Counted from the stretch's first letter, positions 41,520-50,929 are shown. The stretch is 64,000 bases of DNA from Methanomassiliicoccus sp. (GCA_018262895.1 JADFDJ010000003.1:1-64000), one strand, 5' to 3'. Notes: generated by a model not told the origin, from the letters alone. Numbers and translations are program-made.

Positions 41520-42278
41520 ATGAATGCTCTTCTCAGTTTTGGAGGTGAATACCGTTCTACAGGGGAGGGAGATAGACAAATTAGCTCGATGAATAGGGCT
41601 GTAAAAATTGCGGGGTTATTTTACTTGATCTTCGTCTTGTTATTGCCCCTCGCCACATCTATCCGCTCTCAACTTGTCGTGTTCGGGGATGCCACCGCTA
41701 CGGCCCAGAAAATCACGGCAAACGAGCTTCTGTTCAGCATCAGTTTCATAACCGAGCTGGCGTCGGCCTTGTTCTTTGTTCTTGCGGCTTGGGCCCTATA
41801 TGTTTTATTGAAGCCGGTCGACAAGAACCTTGCTTTATTATTCCTGTTGTTGAACCTGTGCGGAGTGGCCATCGAGTGCATAAGCGTGCTCAATCTGTCT
41901 ACTGCCCTGTCGCTGTTAAGCGGAGCTGATTACCTGACCGTGTTCCCAGCTGACCAGCTACAGGCCCAGGCCCTCTTGAACATCAATACTTATTCCAACG
42001 GGTTCATGATCGCCCAGATATTCTTCGGCGCGTGGTTGCTCCCTCTTGGCTATCTGGTCTATCGATCGGGTTTTCTTCCTCGGCCACTTGGTATTATACT
42101 GATCGCGGACTTTTTTGGCGTCCTGATATGGTTCCTCCAATACTTCCTACTGCCCGAGTACGAGGTGATATCCTATCCGGGTCTAGCAGTGAGCTTCATT
42201 GCCGAGGTCTCGCTAACATTGTGGCTTCTTGTCAAGGGAGTGAAGGAGAGCGGACCGTTACTGACAGAGGGTGGCTGA
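41520..42278 (+). CDS. DUF4386-like membrane protein
   Basis: 252 aa with six hydrophobic spans. The segment MNRAVKIAGLFYLIFVLLLP (from residue 24) is the typical DUF4386 N-terminus, followed by GIALE-type helices and SGFLPRPLGIILIADFFG. A strong GAGGAG 7 nt before ATG 41520 supports a start that adds 23 polar residues; ATG 41589 would match family starts. Function unknown. Third-party homologues are common in bacteria, so transfer is possible. Confidence 0.8.
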   Translation: MNALLSFGGEYRSTGEGDRQISSMNRAVKIAGLFYLIFVLLLPLATSIRSQLVVFGDATATAQKITANELLFSISFITELASALFFVLAAWALYVLLKPVDKNLALLFLLLNLCGVAIECISVLNLSTALSLLSGADYLTVFPADQLQAQALLNINTYSNGFMIAQIFFGAWLLPLGYLVYRSGFLPRPLGIILIADFFGVLIWFLQYFLLPEYEVISYPGLAVSFIAEVSLTLWLLVKGVKESGPLLTEGG

Positions 42279-42284
42279 TCTACA

Positions 42285-42761
42285 ATGGAAACTCAAACTA
42301 CGGATCTAAGCAAGAAAAAGACGCAGCACGAGTTCTGCAAGAAGCTGTTCAAAATGACTATTGTGGGAGGAGCAGCATTCTGGGCGACTAACCTCGCAAT
42401 TTCCCGGACTTCCATCGCCGCTGAGTATAGAACTGCTCTTTCAATTTCTTACCTTCCAATGATTATTGAATCATTGATCGGCGGCCTGATCATCGGTTTC
42501 CTTGTCAGCTATCTCTTGCTTCATTTTTATGAAAAGATACCAACAAAGAATCCAATCATTAAATCCGTGATCCTCAGCTTCATTGTCCTGATCATTTTTA
42601 CGATCCTGCTCGAAGGTCCTGCACGTTTTCTTACGGCTGGTGATGCCTTCCGTTACTTCCTTATCGGCACATCGTTTAACGTGCTAAGGATTCTCAGCCT
42701 TGGGATAGTTATTGGATACCTGTACGAGAGACTTTCTAAGAGGATTTCCGTTGAAAGCTAA
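42285..42761 (+). CDS. Four-helix membrane protein, unknown
   Basis: 158 aa. A polar start (METQTTDLSKKKTQHEF), then four hydrophobic segments (about residues 22-45, 55-78, 88-110, 125-148), ending YLYERLSKRISVES. It lies 6 bp after the DUF4386-like gene and is clearly part of the same operon. Not recognised. Confidence 0.6.
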   Translation: METQTTDLSKKKTQHEFCKKLFKMTIVGGAAFWATNLAISRTSIAAEYRTALSISYLPMIIESLIGGLIIGFLVSYLLLHFYEKIPTKNPIIKSVILSFIVLIIFTILLEGPARFLTAGDAFRYFLIGTSFNVLRILSLGIVIGYLYERLSKRISVES

Positions 42762-42975
42762 CCTCTTTATCCGTGAACAGCGACATGTACCCCCTCCTGG
42801 ACATGTATGCACAGATGCGGCACAAGGATAGGTCAAACCCATAAGTTCTACTGTCGAATGGGGCAGAGGGGGCCGGAAAGCAGATCAAGAATACATGGAA
42901 AAATGGTCCAGGAGTAATCGCAACCAAAAACCCGTCATTGAATCCATTTACGAACCATCTGGATGTAGTTAGAAG

Positions 42976-43048
42976 TGGACAGGGGGGGATTTGAACCCCC
43001 GGCCTCTACCATGCCAAGGTAGCGATCTTCCAACTGATCTACCTGCCC
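42976..43048 (-). tRNA. tRNA-Ala(GGC)
   Basis: Read on the minus strand: acceptor GGGCAGG (43048-43042)/CCTGTCC (42983-42977), including the G3:U70 pair that marks alanine tRNAs. D-stem GATC/GATC. Anticodon stem CTACC/GGTAG with loop TTGGCAT (anticodon GGC). T-arm GGGGG-TTCAAAT-CCCCC. Discriminator A; CCA not encoded. No intron. Confidence 0.93.
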
Positions 43049-43161
43049 GGTGTATCCTGGCAAGCAGATTCCTCTAAATAAAGGTTTTCGTCCGGGACCA
43101 GACATAGTCAAATCCTAGCTTGGAGAATGGTTTATGGCTACCCCCTCCAATCTCCCTGGCC

Positions 43162-43863
43162 ATGGAGCTATCTGAGAAGCTGCCGAGGCTGGTGCGCCGG
43201 CTGGGCGGCGACATCTACGGGGTGGCGGACCTGACAATGGTAAAGGAGGAGGTCATCAGGCAGAGCGGGCAGTATCTTTCCGAATTTCCCAGAGCGGTCT
43301 CCATCGGCGTCAAGCTCACGCACCCTATAGTCGACCGCCTGCCGGAAAGGGACCGGTCGGCGGTGGCGATTGCATACCACACCAATGCCTACGAGGTCGT
43401 GAACCTGAGGCTGGATGCCATCGCATCCCGCGTTGCCTCCGCGCTACAGGATGCTGGTTTCAGAGCCTATCCCGTATCGGTAGCAGAGAGGATCGAGGAT
43501 GAGCGCATCTGCGCGGAGTTCTCCCACAAGCTGGCGGCCCATGTGGCCGGCCTCGGGTGGATCGGGAAGAGCTGCCTCCTGGTGACACCTCAGGCGGGCC
43601 CGCGGGTGCGGTGGACCACGGTGCTCACGGACGCGCCCCTGCCGGCTACGGGGACGCCCCTGGAACAGCGATGCGGGGACTGTCGCGAGTGCGTGGACGC
43701 CTGTCCCATACACGCCTTCACCGGCCGGAACTTCATCCCCGGAGAACCGCGGGAGATGAGGTACGACGCCCGAGCCTGCGAGATATATTTCAATAATATG
43801 AAGGCGCAGGGCAAGGTGGCGGTGTGCGGGATGTGCCTGTACGCCTGCCCCTTCGGCAAATAA
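43162..43863 (+). CDS. 4Fe-4S double-cluster protein, epoxyqueuosine-reductase (QueG)-related
   Basis: 233 aa from ATG 43162; a longer frame to 43120 adds 14 unlikely residues. The Fe-S motifs CGDCRECVDACPIHAF and CGMCLYACPFG near the C-terminus bind two 4Fe-4S clusters as in QueG and reductive dehalogenases. The middle AAHVAGLGWIGKSCLLVTP is the conserved cobalamin-domain segment. It is shorter than bacterial QueG, so the function may differ (corrinoid-linked electron transfer or activation). It converges on purF. Confidence 0.8.
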   Translation: MELSEKLPRLVRRLGGDIYGVADLTMVKEEVIRQSGQYLSEFPRAVSIGVKLTHPIVDRLPERDRSAVAIAYHTNAYEVVNLRLDAIASRVASALQDAGFRAYPVSVAERIEDERICAEFSHKLAAHVAGLGWIGKSCLLVTPQAGPRVRWTTVLTDAPLPATGTPLEQRCGDCRECVDACPIHAFTGRNFIPGEPREMRYDARACEIYFNNMKAQGKVAVCGMCLYACPFGK

Positions 43864-43875
43864 GCGTCGCGCGAC

Positions 43876-45294
43876 CTACACGTCTAGGCGCTGCTGGAAG
43901 CGCATGCGCTCTCCCGGTACCTGCGTGGGGTACTCCGCATTGAGGCACGCCAGGCAGAGGTCGTTCTCTGGTATCGCCAGGGCCTCCTCGAGGCCGTCCA
44001 GAGACAAGTAACCGAGGCTGTCGGCAGTGAGGTACTCACCGATCTGCTGGACCGTCTTCCCGGTGGCGATGAACTGCACGCGGGTCTTCATGTCGATGCC
44101 GTAGTAGCACGGTGCGCGGACCGGAGGGCATCCGATGCGGACATGGACCTCCTTGGCCCCGCCCCTCCGCAGTATCTGAACGATCTTGCGCAAGGTGGTG
44201 CCGCGAACGATGGAGTCGTCCACCACCACTACCCTCTTCCCATAGATGGTCGAGGTGATGGGGTTGAGCTTGATGCTGACGCCCTCCTCCCTCTGCGACT
44301 GCTCGGGCATGATGAACGTCCTCTCGACGTAGCGGTTCTTCATCAGCCCCTCGTCATAGGGGATGCCGGAGGCCAGGGAGTAGCCCAGGGCGTGCGCGCG
44401 GCCGGAGTCGGGCACCGGTATGACCACATCGGCTTCGGCCGGCTGCTCCTTCGCCAGGGTCATGCCTATGCGCTTGCGGACCGCGTACACCTCGCGGCCG
44501 CCTATCACGGAATCGGGACGGGCGAAGTATACCCACTCGAACATGCAGTGGGCCCTGTGTGGCGGCACGGTGGCCATCTTGGAGGAGGTGAACCCGTCCT
44601 TGGTGAGTTCGATGATCTCCCCGGGGAGCACGTCCCTGATGAACTCTCCCTGGAGGATGCTGAAGATGGCGGACTCGGACGCGATGCAGTAGCCGTGGGG
44701 AAGCTTTCCCAGGCACAGGGGGCGGAACCCCAGTGGGTCCCTCACACCGTAGACACGGCTCCCGATCATGATCACTAGGGAGTACGCGCCCTCCAGCATC
44801 TTCATCGTGGCGCGTATGGCCTTGATGGCGTCGGATGTCTGGCGCAGCTCGTTGGCCAGGAGGCGTACGATGATCTCCGAGTCCGTGGTCGTAAGGAAGG
44901 CCCACCCTGTCTCCTGGAGCTTAGAGCGCAGCTTCTCCGCGTTCACTATATCGCCGTTATGGCCCAGCGCCACGTCCCCGGCCTGGGAGGTGACGACGAT
45001 GGGCTGCGCGTTCTGAGAGCAGGAAGAACCGGTGGTGGCGTAGCGGACGTGGCCGATGCCTACGTGTCCTTTGAGAGAATCGAACTCCCTGCCCGCCAGG
45101 ACCTCGTGCACGAGGCCCTCGCCTCGGACATAGGACGTCTTCCCAGAATCATTGACGACTATGCCCGCTGCTTCCTGACCGCGGTGCTGGATAATGCGTA
45201 AAGAACGTTTCAGGTCCGGAGCTACGGGGGTGTCGTAGGCCATGGCGACGACCCCGCAGTAATGCTTGGGCCTGTCGTCCATGTCATCGTTCAT
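43876..45294 (-). CDS. purF: Amidophosphoribosyltransferase
   Basis: 472 aa. The first committed step of purine synthesis: PRPP plus glutamine to phosphoribosylamine. The N-terminal glutaminase nucleophile is Cys13 in KHYCGVVAMAYD, after a short propeptide that is likely removed. The PRTase PRPP loop is VVVVDDSIVRGTT, and CLACLNAEYP near the C-terminus resembles the Fe-S-binding region of B. subtilis-type PurF. It is 5 bp downstream of rpl37e, which follows the LSm gene, so an LSm-eL37-purF operon is likely. Confidence 0.95.
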   Translation of the reverse strand: MNDDMDDRPKHYCGVVAMAYDTPVAPDLKRSLRIIQHRGQEAAGIVVNDSGKTSYVRGEGLVHEVLAGREFDSLKGHVGIGHVRYATTGSSCSQNAQPIVVTSQAGDVALGHNGDIVNAEKLRSKLQETGWAFLTTTDSEIIVRLLANELRQTSDAIKAIRATMKMLEGAYSLVIMIGSRVYGVRDPLGFRPLCLGKLPHGYCIASESAIFSILQGEFIRDVLPGEIIELTKDGFTSSKMATVPPHRAHCMFEWVYFARPDSVIGGREVYAVRKRIGMTLAKEQPAEADVVIPVPDSGRAHALGYSLASGIPYDEGLMKNRYVERTFIMPEQSQREEGVSIKLNPITSTIYGKRVVVVDDSIVRGTTLRKIVQILRRGGAKEVHVRIGCPPVRAPCYYGIDMKTRVQFIATGKTVQQIGEYLTADSLGYLSLDGLEEALAIPENDLCLACLNAEYPTQVPGERMRFQQRLDV

Positions 45295-45298
45295 GGGA

Positions 45299-45466
45299 TT
45301 AGTGCTGCTTAGCCCAGGAATAGGACCTCAACCTCGGGGACTTACCATATCCACAGGACGCGCACACGCCCTTCTGCATATTGTAAGCGCTCCTTCCGCA
45401 GCGGCGGCAGGGAATATGCGATTTGCCACTTGATCTCTTACCCATTGACGGAGTGCCCTTGCCCAT
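45299..45466 (-). CDS. rpl37e: Ribosomal protein eL37
   Basis: 55 aa from ATG 45466. A single zinc finger [20 protein letters not shown] (residues 20-39), basic ends, closing [13 protein letters not shown]. This is a standard archaeal eL37. It lies between LSm (12 bp upstream) and purF (5 bp downstream), an arrangement that many archaea keep. Confidence 0.95.
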   Translation of the reverse strand: MGKGTPSMGKRSSGKSHIPCRRCGRSAYNMQKGVCASCGYGKSPRLRSYSWAKQH

Positions 45467-45478
45467 GTTTTCATCTCC

Positions 45479-45694
45479 TTACGGTGAAATGTAAATGACG
45501 TTGTCCCCGCGCACGATAGTAACATCGAGCTTCCTCACCACTTCGTTGTTGATGAGCTCTTCCGCGTTCTTCAGGACCAGGTTCATGTGGGGGTCGTATC
45601 CATCGAGGATGCCCCGGTATTCCCTGTTAGCCTTTAGCTCGACGATCACGGGACGGTTGATCGCCTGGTTCAGAACGGTCAGAGGTTTCTGCAT
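45479..45694 (-). CDS. Sm-like archaeal protein (LSm/SmAP)
   Basis: 71 aa from ATG 45694; the in-frame ATG at 45718 would add eight residues and sits nearly on the predicted transcription start (TTTTAAGG near 45733). Sm1 is [31 protein letters not shown], given here by its ends VIVELKAN...LVLKNAEE, and Sm2 is [15 protein letters not shown]. It forms a heptameric ring on U-rich RNA and may act in RNA turnover or tRNA processing. First gene of the operon with eL37 and purF. Confidence 0.93.
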   Translation of the reverse strand: MQKPLTVLNQAINRPVIVELKANREYRGILDGYDPHMNLVLKNAEELINNEVVRKLDVTIVRGDNVIYISP

Positions 45695-45754
45695 GTTACA
45701 GCCACCAAAGTGCCCCATAAACCGGGGACTATTTTAAGGTTACTAGCTCAGGGG

Positions 45755-46876
45755 CTAGATGAACGCGCCTATCGTGGGAGCGTCCAGCCTGTCCATGTCG
45801 TAGGCGATTATGCCCTCGATCATGCCCTCGCGGTCCAGCTTCCCGCCGCGCATGTGGGCGATGAGGGATGAGCGCCACAGGAGGTCCAGGGCCGCAGCGG
45901 CCATGGCCCCGTAGTAGGTGTTGGCCACGGGGTCCTCGTAGCCGTAGTCGTCAACAAGGTAGTAGGCGTACCCCAGCATGCTGTCGCGGCGGTTCAGGGT
46001 GCGGAGGTAGTCTACGAACACCTCCCTCCCTGGTCCCTCCGGCTGCAGCAGCTCCACCTTCCGGGGGTCGATGGAGCGAACCGGAGATATTTTCCCGTCA
46101 TCGTCCATGACCGTCCACTCCACCCTGTCATCTCGCGCCAGGAGCACGTTCCACGTGCCTGAGGGGTCGCAGTACACCGGGGCCGAGAACACGTCCTCGG
46201 CGCTCAGGGACTCCAGCCCGGTCTCCCTGGCGGACGCCTCCAGCTCCCTGCGGTCGTACGCCGGTAGGGAGGACGTCGCGGGAAGCGCCTCCATCTCTTC
46301 CTCCTCGGCGGAGAGGTCCAGGACGTGGGCCAGGTACAGCGGGTCCACGAGGTCCGGAAGGTGCTGGTCCAATGACCTGCGCAGCGCCTCTGGTGCCCGG
46401 GCGATACCGGCCTCGGCGCAGTTGTCCTCGAACTCCCGGTGCACGGCAAGGGACTGCTGCAGGGTCCTCCTCAGCACCTCCGCATGCTCCGAGACCATCT
46501 GGCCTCCGACGACGAGGGCGTCCTCCGTACCGCCGTACCATACTCCCCGGCAGGAGAGGTCCAGCTCCACCTGCACCCGCGTGCCTACGTACATGTGGAA
46601 GGGGAACTGGCGGCAGTAGTGGGGCCTCTTCGCGTAGATCTGACAGCGCCGGCCGGAGGACAGGAATGAGCACGGCCCCTCCCCGTTCTTGAGCGCCAGG
46701 GCCACATGGCGGTGGGGCTCGTTCTTAATCACTATGCGGTCCGGGTGGTTCTTCTTGAAGAACGGCAGCTCATGGGGCAGAACCTCCGCCTGGCAGAGAC
46801 AGCATAGTCCGCACTTATCATCGCAGGTGAAGGCCCGGCCCTCCAGCTCCGACATGTCCACATCAAGGTCCAACAA
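45755..46876 (-). CDS. YkgJ-type cysteine-cluster protein, large form
   Basis: About 373 aa. I place the start at TTG 46876: GGGGAGG precedes it by about 12 nt, and the N-terminus LDLDVDMSELEG fits. A longer frame to 46951 lies inside pyrC. The cluster CDDKCGLCCLCQAEVLP and CQIYAKRPHYCRQFPFH is the UPF0153/YkgJ pattern. The remaining 230 residues are helical with no known domain. It overlaps the end of pyrC by 14 bp and so is translationally coupled to it. Confidence 0.8.
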   Translation of the reverse strand: MLDLDVDMSELEGRAFTCDDKCGLCCLCQAEVLPHELPFFKKNHPDRIVIKNEPHRHVALALKNGEGPCSFLSSGRRCQIYAKRPHYCRQFPFHMYVGTRVQVELDLSCRGVWYGGTEDALVVGGQMVSEHAEVLRRTLQQSLAVHREFEDNCAEAGIARAPEALRRSLDQHLPDLVDPLYLAHVLDLSAEEEEMEALPATSSLPAYDRRELEASARETGLESLSAEDVFSAPVYCDPSGTWNVLLARDDRVEWTVMDDDGKISPVRSIDPRKVELLQPEGPGREVFVDYLRTLNRRDSMLGYAYYLVDDYGYEDPVANTYYGAMAAAALDLLWRSSLIAHMRGGKLDREGMIEGIIAYDMDRLDAPTIGAFI

Positions 46877-48116
46877 CCACGTCCCGTCCTCCCCTCTCGC
46901 CGGCGATGGCGCCGTCCTCCACGACCTTGTGCCCGCGTACGTATGTGGCATAGGGGAAGATGGCGTCGAATCCCTCGTAGAGGGTCCAGCCGCACTTACT
47001 GTGGAGGTTATTAACCTTTATGCCTCCCAGGGCACGGGTGTCCACCACCATGAGGTCGGCGTCCCGTCCCTCCTCTATGCGGCCCTTCTTCAACGAGAAT
47101 ACCTCTGCGGGCCTCTCCGCCATGGCCCGCACCAGTACGTCCAACGGGAGCGCCCCCTTCTTGACCAGGGCGAGCATGAGGGGCACCTGCGTCTCCACCC
47201 CCGGCATCCCCGAGGGGGCGATGTCGAACTCCTGCGACTTGTCCTCAATGGTGTGGGGAGCGTGATCGGAGGCGAGCATGTCGATCCTTCCGTCGAGGAA
47301 CGCCTTCATTAGGGCGAAGCGGTCGTCCCTGGTCCTGAGGGGCGGGTTGACCTTGGCGAACGCCCCCCGCTCGTTGTCCCGGTCCAGGAACAGGTGGTGG
47401 GCCGTGACCTCCTTGGTGAAGTTGTATTTGCTGGCGGCGTTCAGCCCGGCGGCCGATGACAGGTGGCAGACGTTCACGCGGCATCCCAGGGCCGACAGCC
47501 TGTCGATCGCGGCCACCTCCGCCTGGAAGGGCCTGTTCCTCAGATGGTCCCGGATGTCCTGCTCCCGCTCCTTCCCGATCAGCGCCTCCTCCTCGGCATG
47601 CACGCTCAGGACCTTGCCCGTGGCCTTGACCGCCTGACCGATGCGCGCCCTGTCCCTCTCCTCTGCGACCAGGAGCTTGCCGGTGGACGAGCCCATGAAC
47701 ATCTTGAACCCGACGGCATGCGGGGCCATCTCCTCCAGCTTGCCGCCGGGGATGCATCCAGCGAACAGGCCGTAATCGGTCCACGCCTTCCCGGCGATGG
47801 TCCGCTTCTTCTCCCTGAGGTCCGCCAGGCTGGTCGCCGGCGGGATGGTGTTGGGCATGTCCAGCACGCAGCCGACGCCCCCGAAGGCCGCTGCCAGCGT
47901 CCCCGTCGAAAAATCCTCCTTGGCGGTGAGCCCGGGGTCCCGCAGGTGGACGTGGGGGTCGATCGCTGCCGGAAGTACCAGCATCTGACCGTAGTCCACA
48001 TGCTCCTCCCCCCGGAGGTTCTTCGCCACCTCCACGATACGGCCGTCCTCTATCCCTATGCACCAGTTAGACAGGCGGCCCTTGACGAAGGCGCGGCCTT
48101 CAATGACCAGATCCAT
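46863..48116 (-). CDS. pyrC: Dihydroorotase
   Basis: 417 aa, zinc amidohydrolase of pyrimidine synthesis. Metal ligands are DPHVHLRDPGLT (residues about 53-64), the Lys-carboxylate region KMFMGSSTGKL, His in SVHAEEEAL and NVCHLSSAAG, and the catalytic Asp in LASDHAPHTIEDK. Class I type, as usual in archaea. It overlaps the AMMECR1 gene upstream by 17 bp and the YkgJ-type gene downstream, forming a three-gene operon. Confidence 0.95.
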   Translation of the reverse strand: MDLVIEGRAFVKGRLSNWCIGIEDGRIVEVAKNLRGEEHVDYGQMLVLPAAIDPHVHLRDPGLTAKEDFSTGTLAAAFGGVGCVLDMPNTIPPATSLADLREKKRTIAGKAWTDYGLFAGCIPGGKLEEMAPHAVGFKMFMGSSTGKLLVAEERDRARIGQAVKATGKVLSVHAEEEALIGKEREQDIRDHLRNRPFQAEVAAIDRLSALGCRVNVCHLSSAAGLNAASKYNFTKEVTAHHLFLDRDNERGAFAKVNPPLRTRDDRFALMKAFLDGRIDMLASDHAPHTIEDKSQEFDIAPSGMPGVETQVPLMLALVKKGALPLDVLVRAMAERPAEVFSLKKGRIEEGRDADLMVVDTRALGGIKVNNLHSKCGWTLYEGFDAIFPYATYVRGHKVVEDGAIAGERGGRDVVVGP

Positions 48117-48714
48117 GAGCTATATCCTTCCTCTGCACCTGACCCCGCGGGGTCAGCTCGTGGAATATCTCTCCCTCGAACTTATAGACCTTTGTGCGCT
48201 CGTCCAACCACATGTCCGGCGGCAGTCCCGCCTTGTTGCATGTGTGTGCCAGGAACTCCTCCACCGTCCAGCTCCACTCCACGGGCACCTGCGGTAGCAG
48301 GAGACCCCGGTACGGTCCGTACTCCACGATGAGCCCGTCCCTGCCAATGACGACCTCCTGGGGCAGCTCCCTGCGGTCCCTGACCCGGACCTCCTGGGGT
48401 GGGGTGAGGATAGATACTTCCACCACGATGCCGTCGACCTCATCCGGCCTCAGGTCATCGAAGCGGGGGTCGTGGCAGGCATGATGGGCCGCCTGCACGA
48501 TGGCGCTTGCCAATGAGTAGATGGGCTCCGGGAAGCCGATGCAGCCCCTCAGGGAGAGATCGGGATATGTGCTCAGGGTGACGAAAGCCCCTCGCTTCTC
48601 CCGGAAGCTAGCCGGGGCGTCCACGCGGTGGTCGTCCTTTCCATCGACCTCGGCCTCCACCGCCCGCCTCGCGATCCTGACCGCCAGCTCTCCCTCGAAA
48701 TCGTTCACTCTCAT
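48100..48714 (-). CDS. AMMECR1-family protein
   Basis: 204 aa from ATG 48714; an upstream in-frame ATG at 48774 adds 20 residues. The family hexapeptide is LRGCIGF. Other conserved blocks are DPRFDDLRPDEVDGIVVEVS, GLIVEYGPYRGLLLPQVPVE and FLAHTCNKAGLPPD. It is universally conserved and often paired with radical SAM or MEMO proteins. The function is unknown, possibly protein or radical-linked modification. Coupled to pyrC. Confidence 0.92.
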   Translation of the reverse strand: MRVNDFEGELAVRIARRAVEAEVDGKDDHRVDAPASFREKRGAFVTLSTYPDLSLRGCIGFPEPIYSLASAIVQAAHHACHDPRFDDLRPDEVDGIVVEVSILTPPQEVRVRDRRELPQEVVIGRDGLIVEYGPYRGLLLPQVPVEWSWTVEEFLAHTCNKAGLPPDMWLDERTKVYKFEGEIFHELTPRGQVQRKDIAHGSGH

Positions 48715-48834
48715 CACCCGTACCAATGACGGCATCAACCGATAGAAGGATTTATCGCTCAATTGAGGTTGCATCAGGAAAACCGAAGGTCTCCTTGACC
48801 AACTATTTCTACAGCCGTATGGATATATTTATCC

Positions 48835-49425
48835 ATGAAAGAGGAACGGGCACGCGACATCTACGTGGAGGAGATCATGACCAGGGTCCCCATTACAGGC
48901 TGCCCGGACCTGTCCACGAAGGAGCTCGGCTCCCTCATGCGCTCGTGGAAGGTGGGCTCCATCATCATCACCGTGGAGGGACGGCCAGTGGGCATCGTGA
49001 CCGAGAAGGACCTGGTGGAGAAGGTCGTGGCCGAGGACAAGCTGCCGGGAGTGGTCACGGCCCAGGAGATCATGTCCTCACCTGTGGTCACGGTCTGTCC
49101 CCGGGACAGCGTGGCGGATGCAGGCAGGAAGATGGCCCGCCTTCATCTGCGTCGCCTACCAGTGGTGGAGAACGGTGAGCTGATGGGCATAATCACGGAG
49201 AACGACATCACCCGATTGTCGCCCACCCTCATAGAGATAACAAGGGAGTGGGAGAACATCAACGCCCCCCTGATGGACAGGAGGGGGCTGGGAGCTTTCA
49301 TCGGCTACTGCGAGAGGTGCGAGGCCTATTCCTATGACCTGCGTCGGGAGGGTGGAGCGTCTGGCAAATCGTCCATGCTGTGCCCGGACTGCCGCGATAT
49401 GCTCATCCAGGAACGGCCGGAGTGA
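48835..49425 (+). CDS. CBS-domain pair with C-terminal zinc ribbon
   Basis: 196 aa. Two CBS motifs (about residues 10-65, TRVPITGCPDL, GIVTEKDLVEKV; and 80-132, SSPVVTVCPRDSVADAGRKM, GIITENDITRL). A zinc ribbon follows, CERCEAYSYDLRRE with CPDCRDM. Such CBS-Zn proteins are common in archaea and may couple adenine-nucleotide sensing to nucleic-acid or protein binding. Divergent from AMMECR1, with AT-rich TATATTTATCC before the start. Confidence 0.88.
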   Translation: MKEERARDIYVEEIMTRVPITGCPDLSTKELGSLMRSWKVGSIIITVEGRPVGIVTEKDLVEKVVAEDKLPGVVTAQEIMSSPVVTVCPRDSVADAGRKMARLHLRRLPVVENGELMGIITENDITRLSPTLIEITREWENINAPLMDRRGLGAFIGYCERCEAYSYDLRREGGASGKSSMLCPDCRDMLIQERPE

Positions 49426-49773
49426 TCACTCCAGCTCGATCTTCCTCAGGCCGGGCTCCTCTTCCTGCGGCTTCCTCTCCATCTCTTTGATCACATTCAG
49501 CTGAGCGTCCAGGAGGCACTTCCATATCATGAGGGTCTCCCGCTTGGCGGCGATGAGGTGCTGCTTGACGTCATCGGGGATCTTGTCGCGGGGGATCATG
49601 TAGTCTAAGGCCAGGAGCATCTCCGAGCCCGCGCGGACCAGGTGCTCCCTGGCAGGCTTGGGCAGTATCGCCTCGGTTATCCTCTCGGCCTCATCCTTCA
49701 ACCTCTGGCCGCGGCCGATCTCCTCCTCGGCCGCTCCTTCCTCAACGTTTCCCTCTTCCTCCATCCTCATCAC
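49426..49773 (-). CDS. Hypothetical 115-aa helical protein
   Basis: Acidic N-terminus (EEEGNVEEGAAEEE), then helices with KPAREHLVRAGSEMLLALDY and DVKQHLIAAKRETLMIWKCL. It resembles small archaeal proteins found after ArsA-type ATPases, but I cannot name it. It starts 32 bp inside the end of the ATPase gene, so the two are translationally coupled and probably functionally linked (an adaptor or membrane-protein targeting helper is a guess). Confidence 0.65.
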   Translation of the reverse strand: MMRMEEEGNVEEGAAEEEIGRGQRLKDEAERITEAILPKPAREHLVRAGSEMLLALDYMIPRDKIPDDVKQHLIAAKRETLMIWKCLLDAQLNVIKEMERKPQEEEPGLRKIELE

Positions 49774-50929
49774 CTTGGAACATGATCAGCAATCTGCCGT
49801 CCTTGAACTCCGCCCGCTTCGGTTCCTGCTTGGCGAAGGTGGTCGGGAGCGATATGGAGCGACGGTAGTGCCCCACCTCCACCAGGAGGTTGTCACCTGC
49901 CTTGTAGAGGTTCACGCTCTCCCTCATGGTAAATGGCAGGTTCAGGGATATAATGTCCATGCCATCGTTGGTGTAGATCTCCATAGGCTTCTCCCGCGAG
50001 AAATGAGTTGTGGGGTCGACGTCCCCGAAGACCATATCCCCGAGCTTCTCCAGCGACCTGATGCCTACAAGCTCGGACGGGAGCTGATAGGCCTTGAGGA
50101 TGGTGAGAGGGTCGAAGGACTCGTTGATGATCTTCAGGTAGCGTTCCTGCTCCTCCAGCTTCTCCTTGAAGAAATCGCCGGCGTCCTGGGGGATGACGCG
50201 GTTGACTATGAGCGCCTCCACCGTGAGATTGTAGAGGCACATGTAGGTGAAGGCCCGTTTGGTCTCGTTGATGACCATCTTCTCGGGGTTTACCACCAGG
50301 CGTATCGAGGTGACCTCCGGGTCCAGAAGTATCTTCTGCACATCCCTCATCCGATCGCCCATGGCGGCGATGTCCCCGAGAAGCTCCTCGGAGGGCAGGG
50401 GGGTGCTCATCACCTTGCCAACGGTCATGCGGGCGATCTTCATCATGTTCCTGAACACGCCGTACAGTCTCTCGGTGTACCATTCAGATATCTCGGGGAA
50501 GCTGAGAAGACGCAGTGTCTCCCCCGTAGGCGCGGTGTCCATGACCACGACATCGTATGCATCGCGCTTGTAGAAGTCCTCGACGTAGAACAGGGCGGAC
50601 ATCAGCTCCATCCCCGGGAGGACGGCCATCTCCTTGGACGAAATCCCGTCCATGCCCTGAGACATGAGGAAGCTGGAGACATACCTCTGTATCTCCTTCC
50701 AACGTGTCTCCAGCTCATACAGCATGTCGATCTCGATGGCATCAAGGTTCTTTTCTACGGTGGTTATCTGCCCTGAGAGGGGGAGTTCCAGGGAATCGGA
50801 CACGGAGTGCGCTGCATCGGTCGACATAAGGACCGTCCGGTAGCCCATCCTCGCGGCCTTCAACGCAGTGGCGGCGGCCACGGAGGTCTTGCCCACCCCG
50901 CCCTTCCCTGTGTAGATCAAAAGTCTCAA
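49742..50929 (-). CDS. ArsA/Get3-like ATPase
   Basis: 395 aa, a single ArsA-type domain. The deviant P-loop is YTGKGGVGKTSVAAATAL (residues 6-23), switch I STDAAHSVSDSL, A-loop/switch II VVMDTAPTGETLRLLSFPE, and the helical region follows. One-domain archaeal members are Get3 homologues that may bind tail-anchored proteins. No arsenite efflux gene is nearby, so arsenic resistance is unlikely. Coupled to the 115-aa gene. Confidence 0.9.
   Translation of the reverse strand: MRLLIYTGKGGVGKTSVAAATALKAARMGYRTVLMSTDAAHSVSDSLELPLSGQITTVEKNLDAIEIDMLYELETRWKEIQRYVSSFLMSQGMDGISSKEMAVLPGMELMSALFYVEDFYKRDAYDVVVMDTAPTGETLRLLSFPEISEWYTERLYGVFRNMMKIARMTVGKVMSTPLPSEELLGDIAAMGDRMRDVQKILLDPEVTSIRLVVNPEKMVINETKRAFTYMCLYNLTVEALIVNRVIPQDAGDFFKEKLEEQERYLKIINESFDPLTILKAYQLPSELVGIRSLEKLGDMVFGDVDPTTHFSREKPMEIYTNDGMDIISLNLPFTMRESVNLYKAGDNLLVEVGHYRRSISLPTTFAKQEPKRAEFKDGRLLIMFQGDEDGGRGKR

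Noticed and set aside
49742-50929. Arsenic resistance locus
   Set aside because: ArsA-like ATPase has one domain and no arsB/acr3/arsR neighbour; a Get3-like role fits better.
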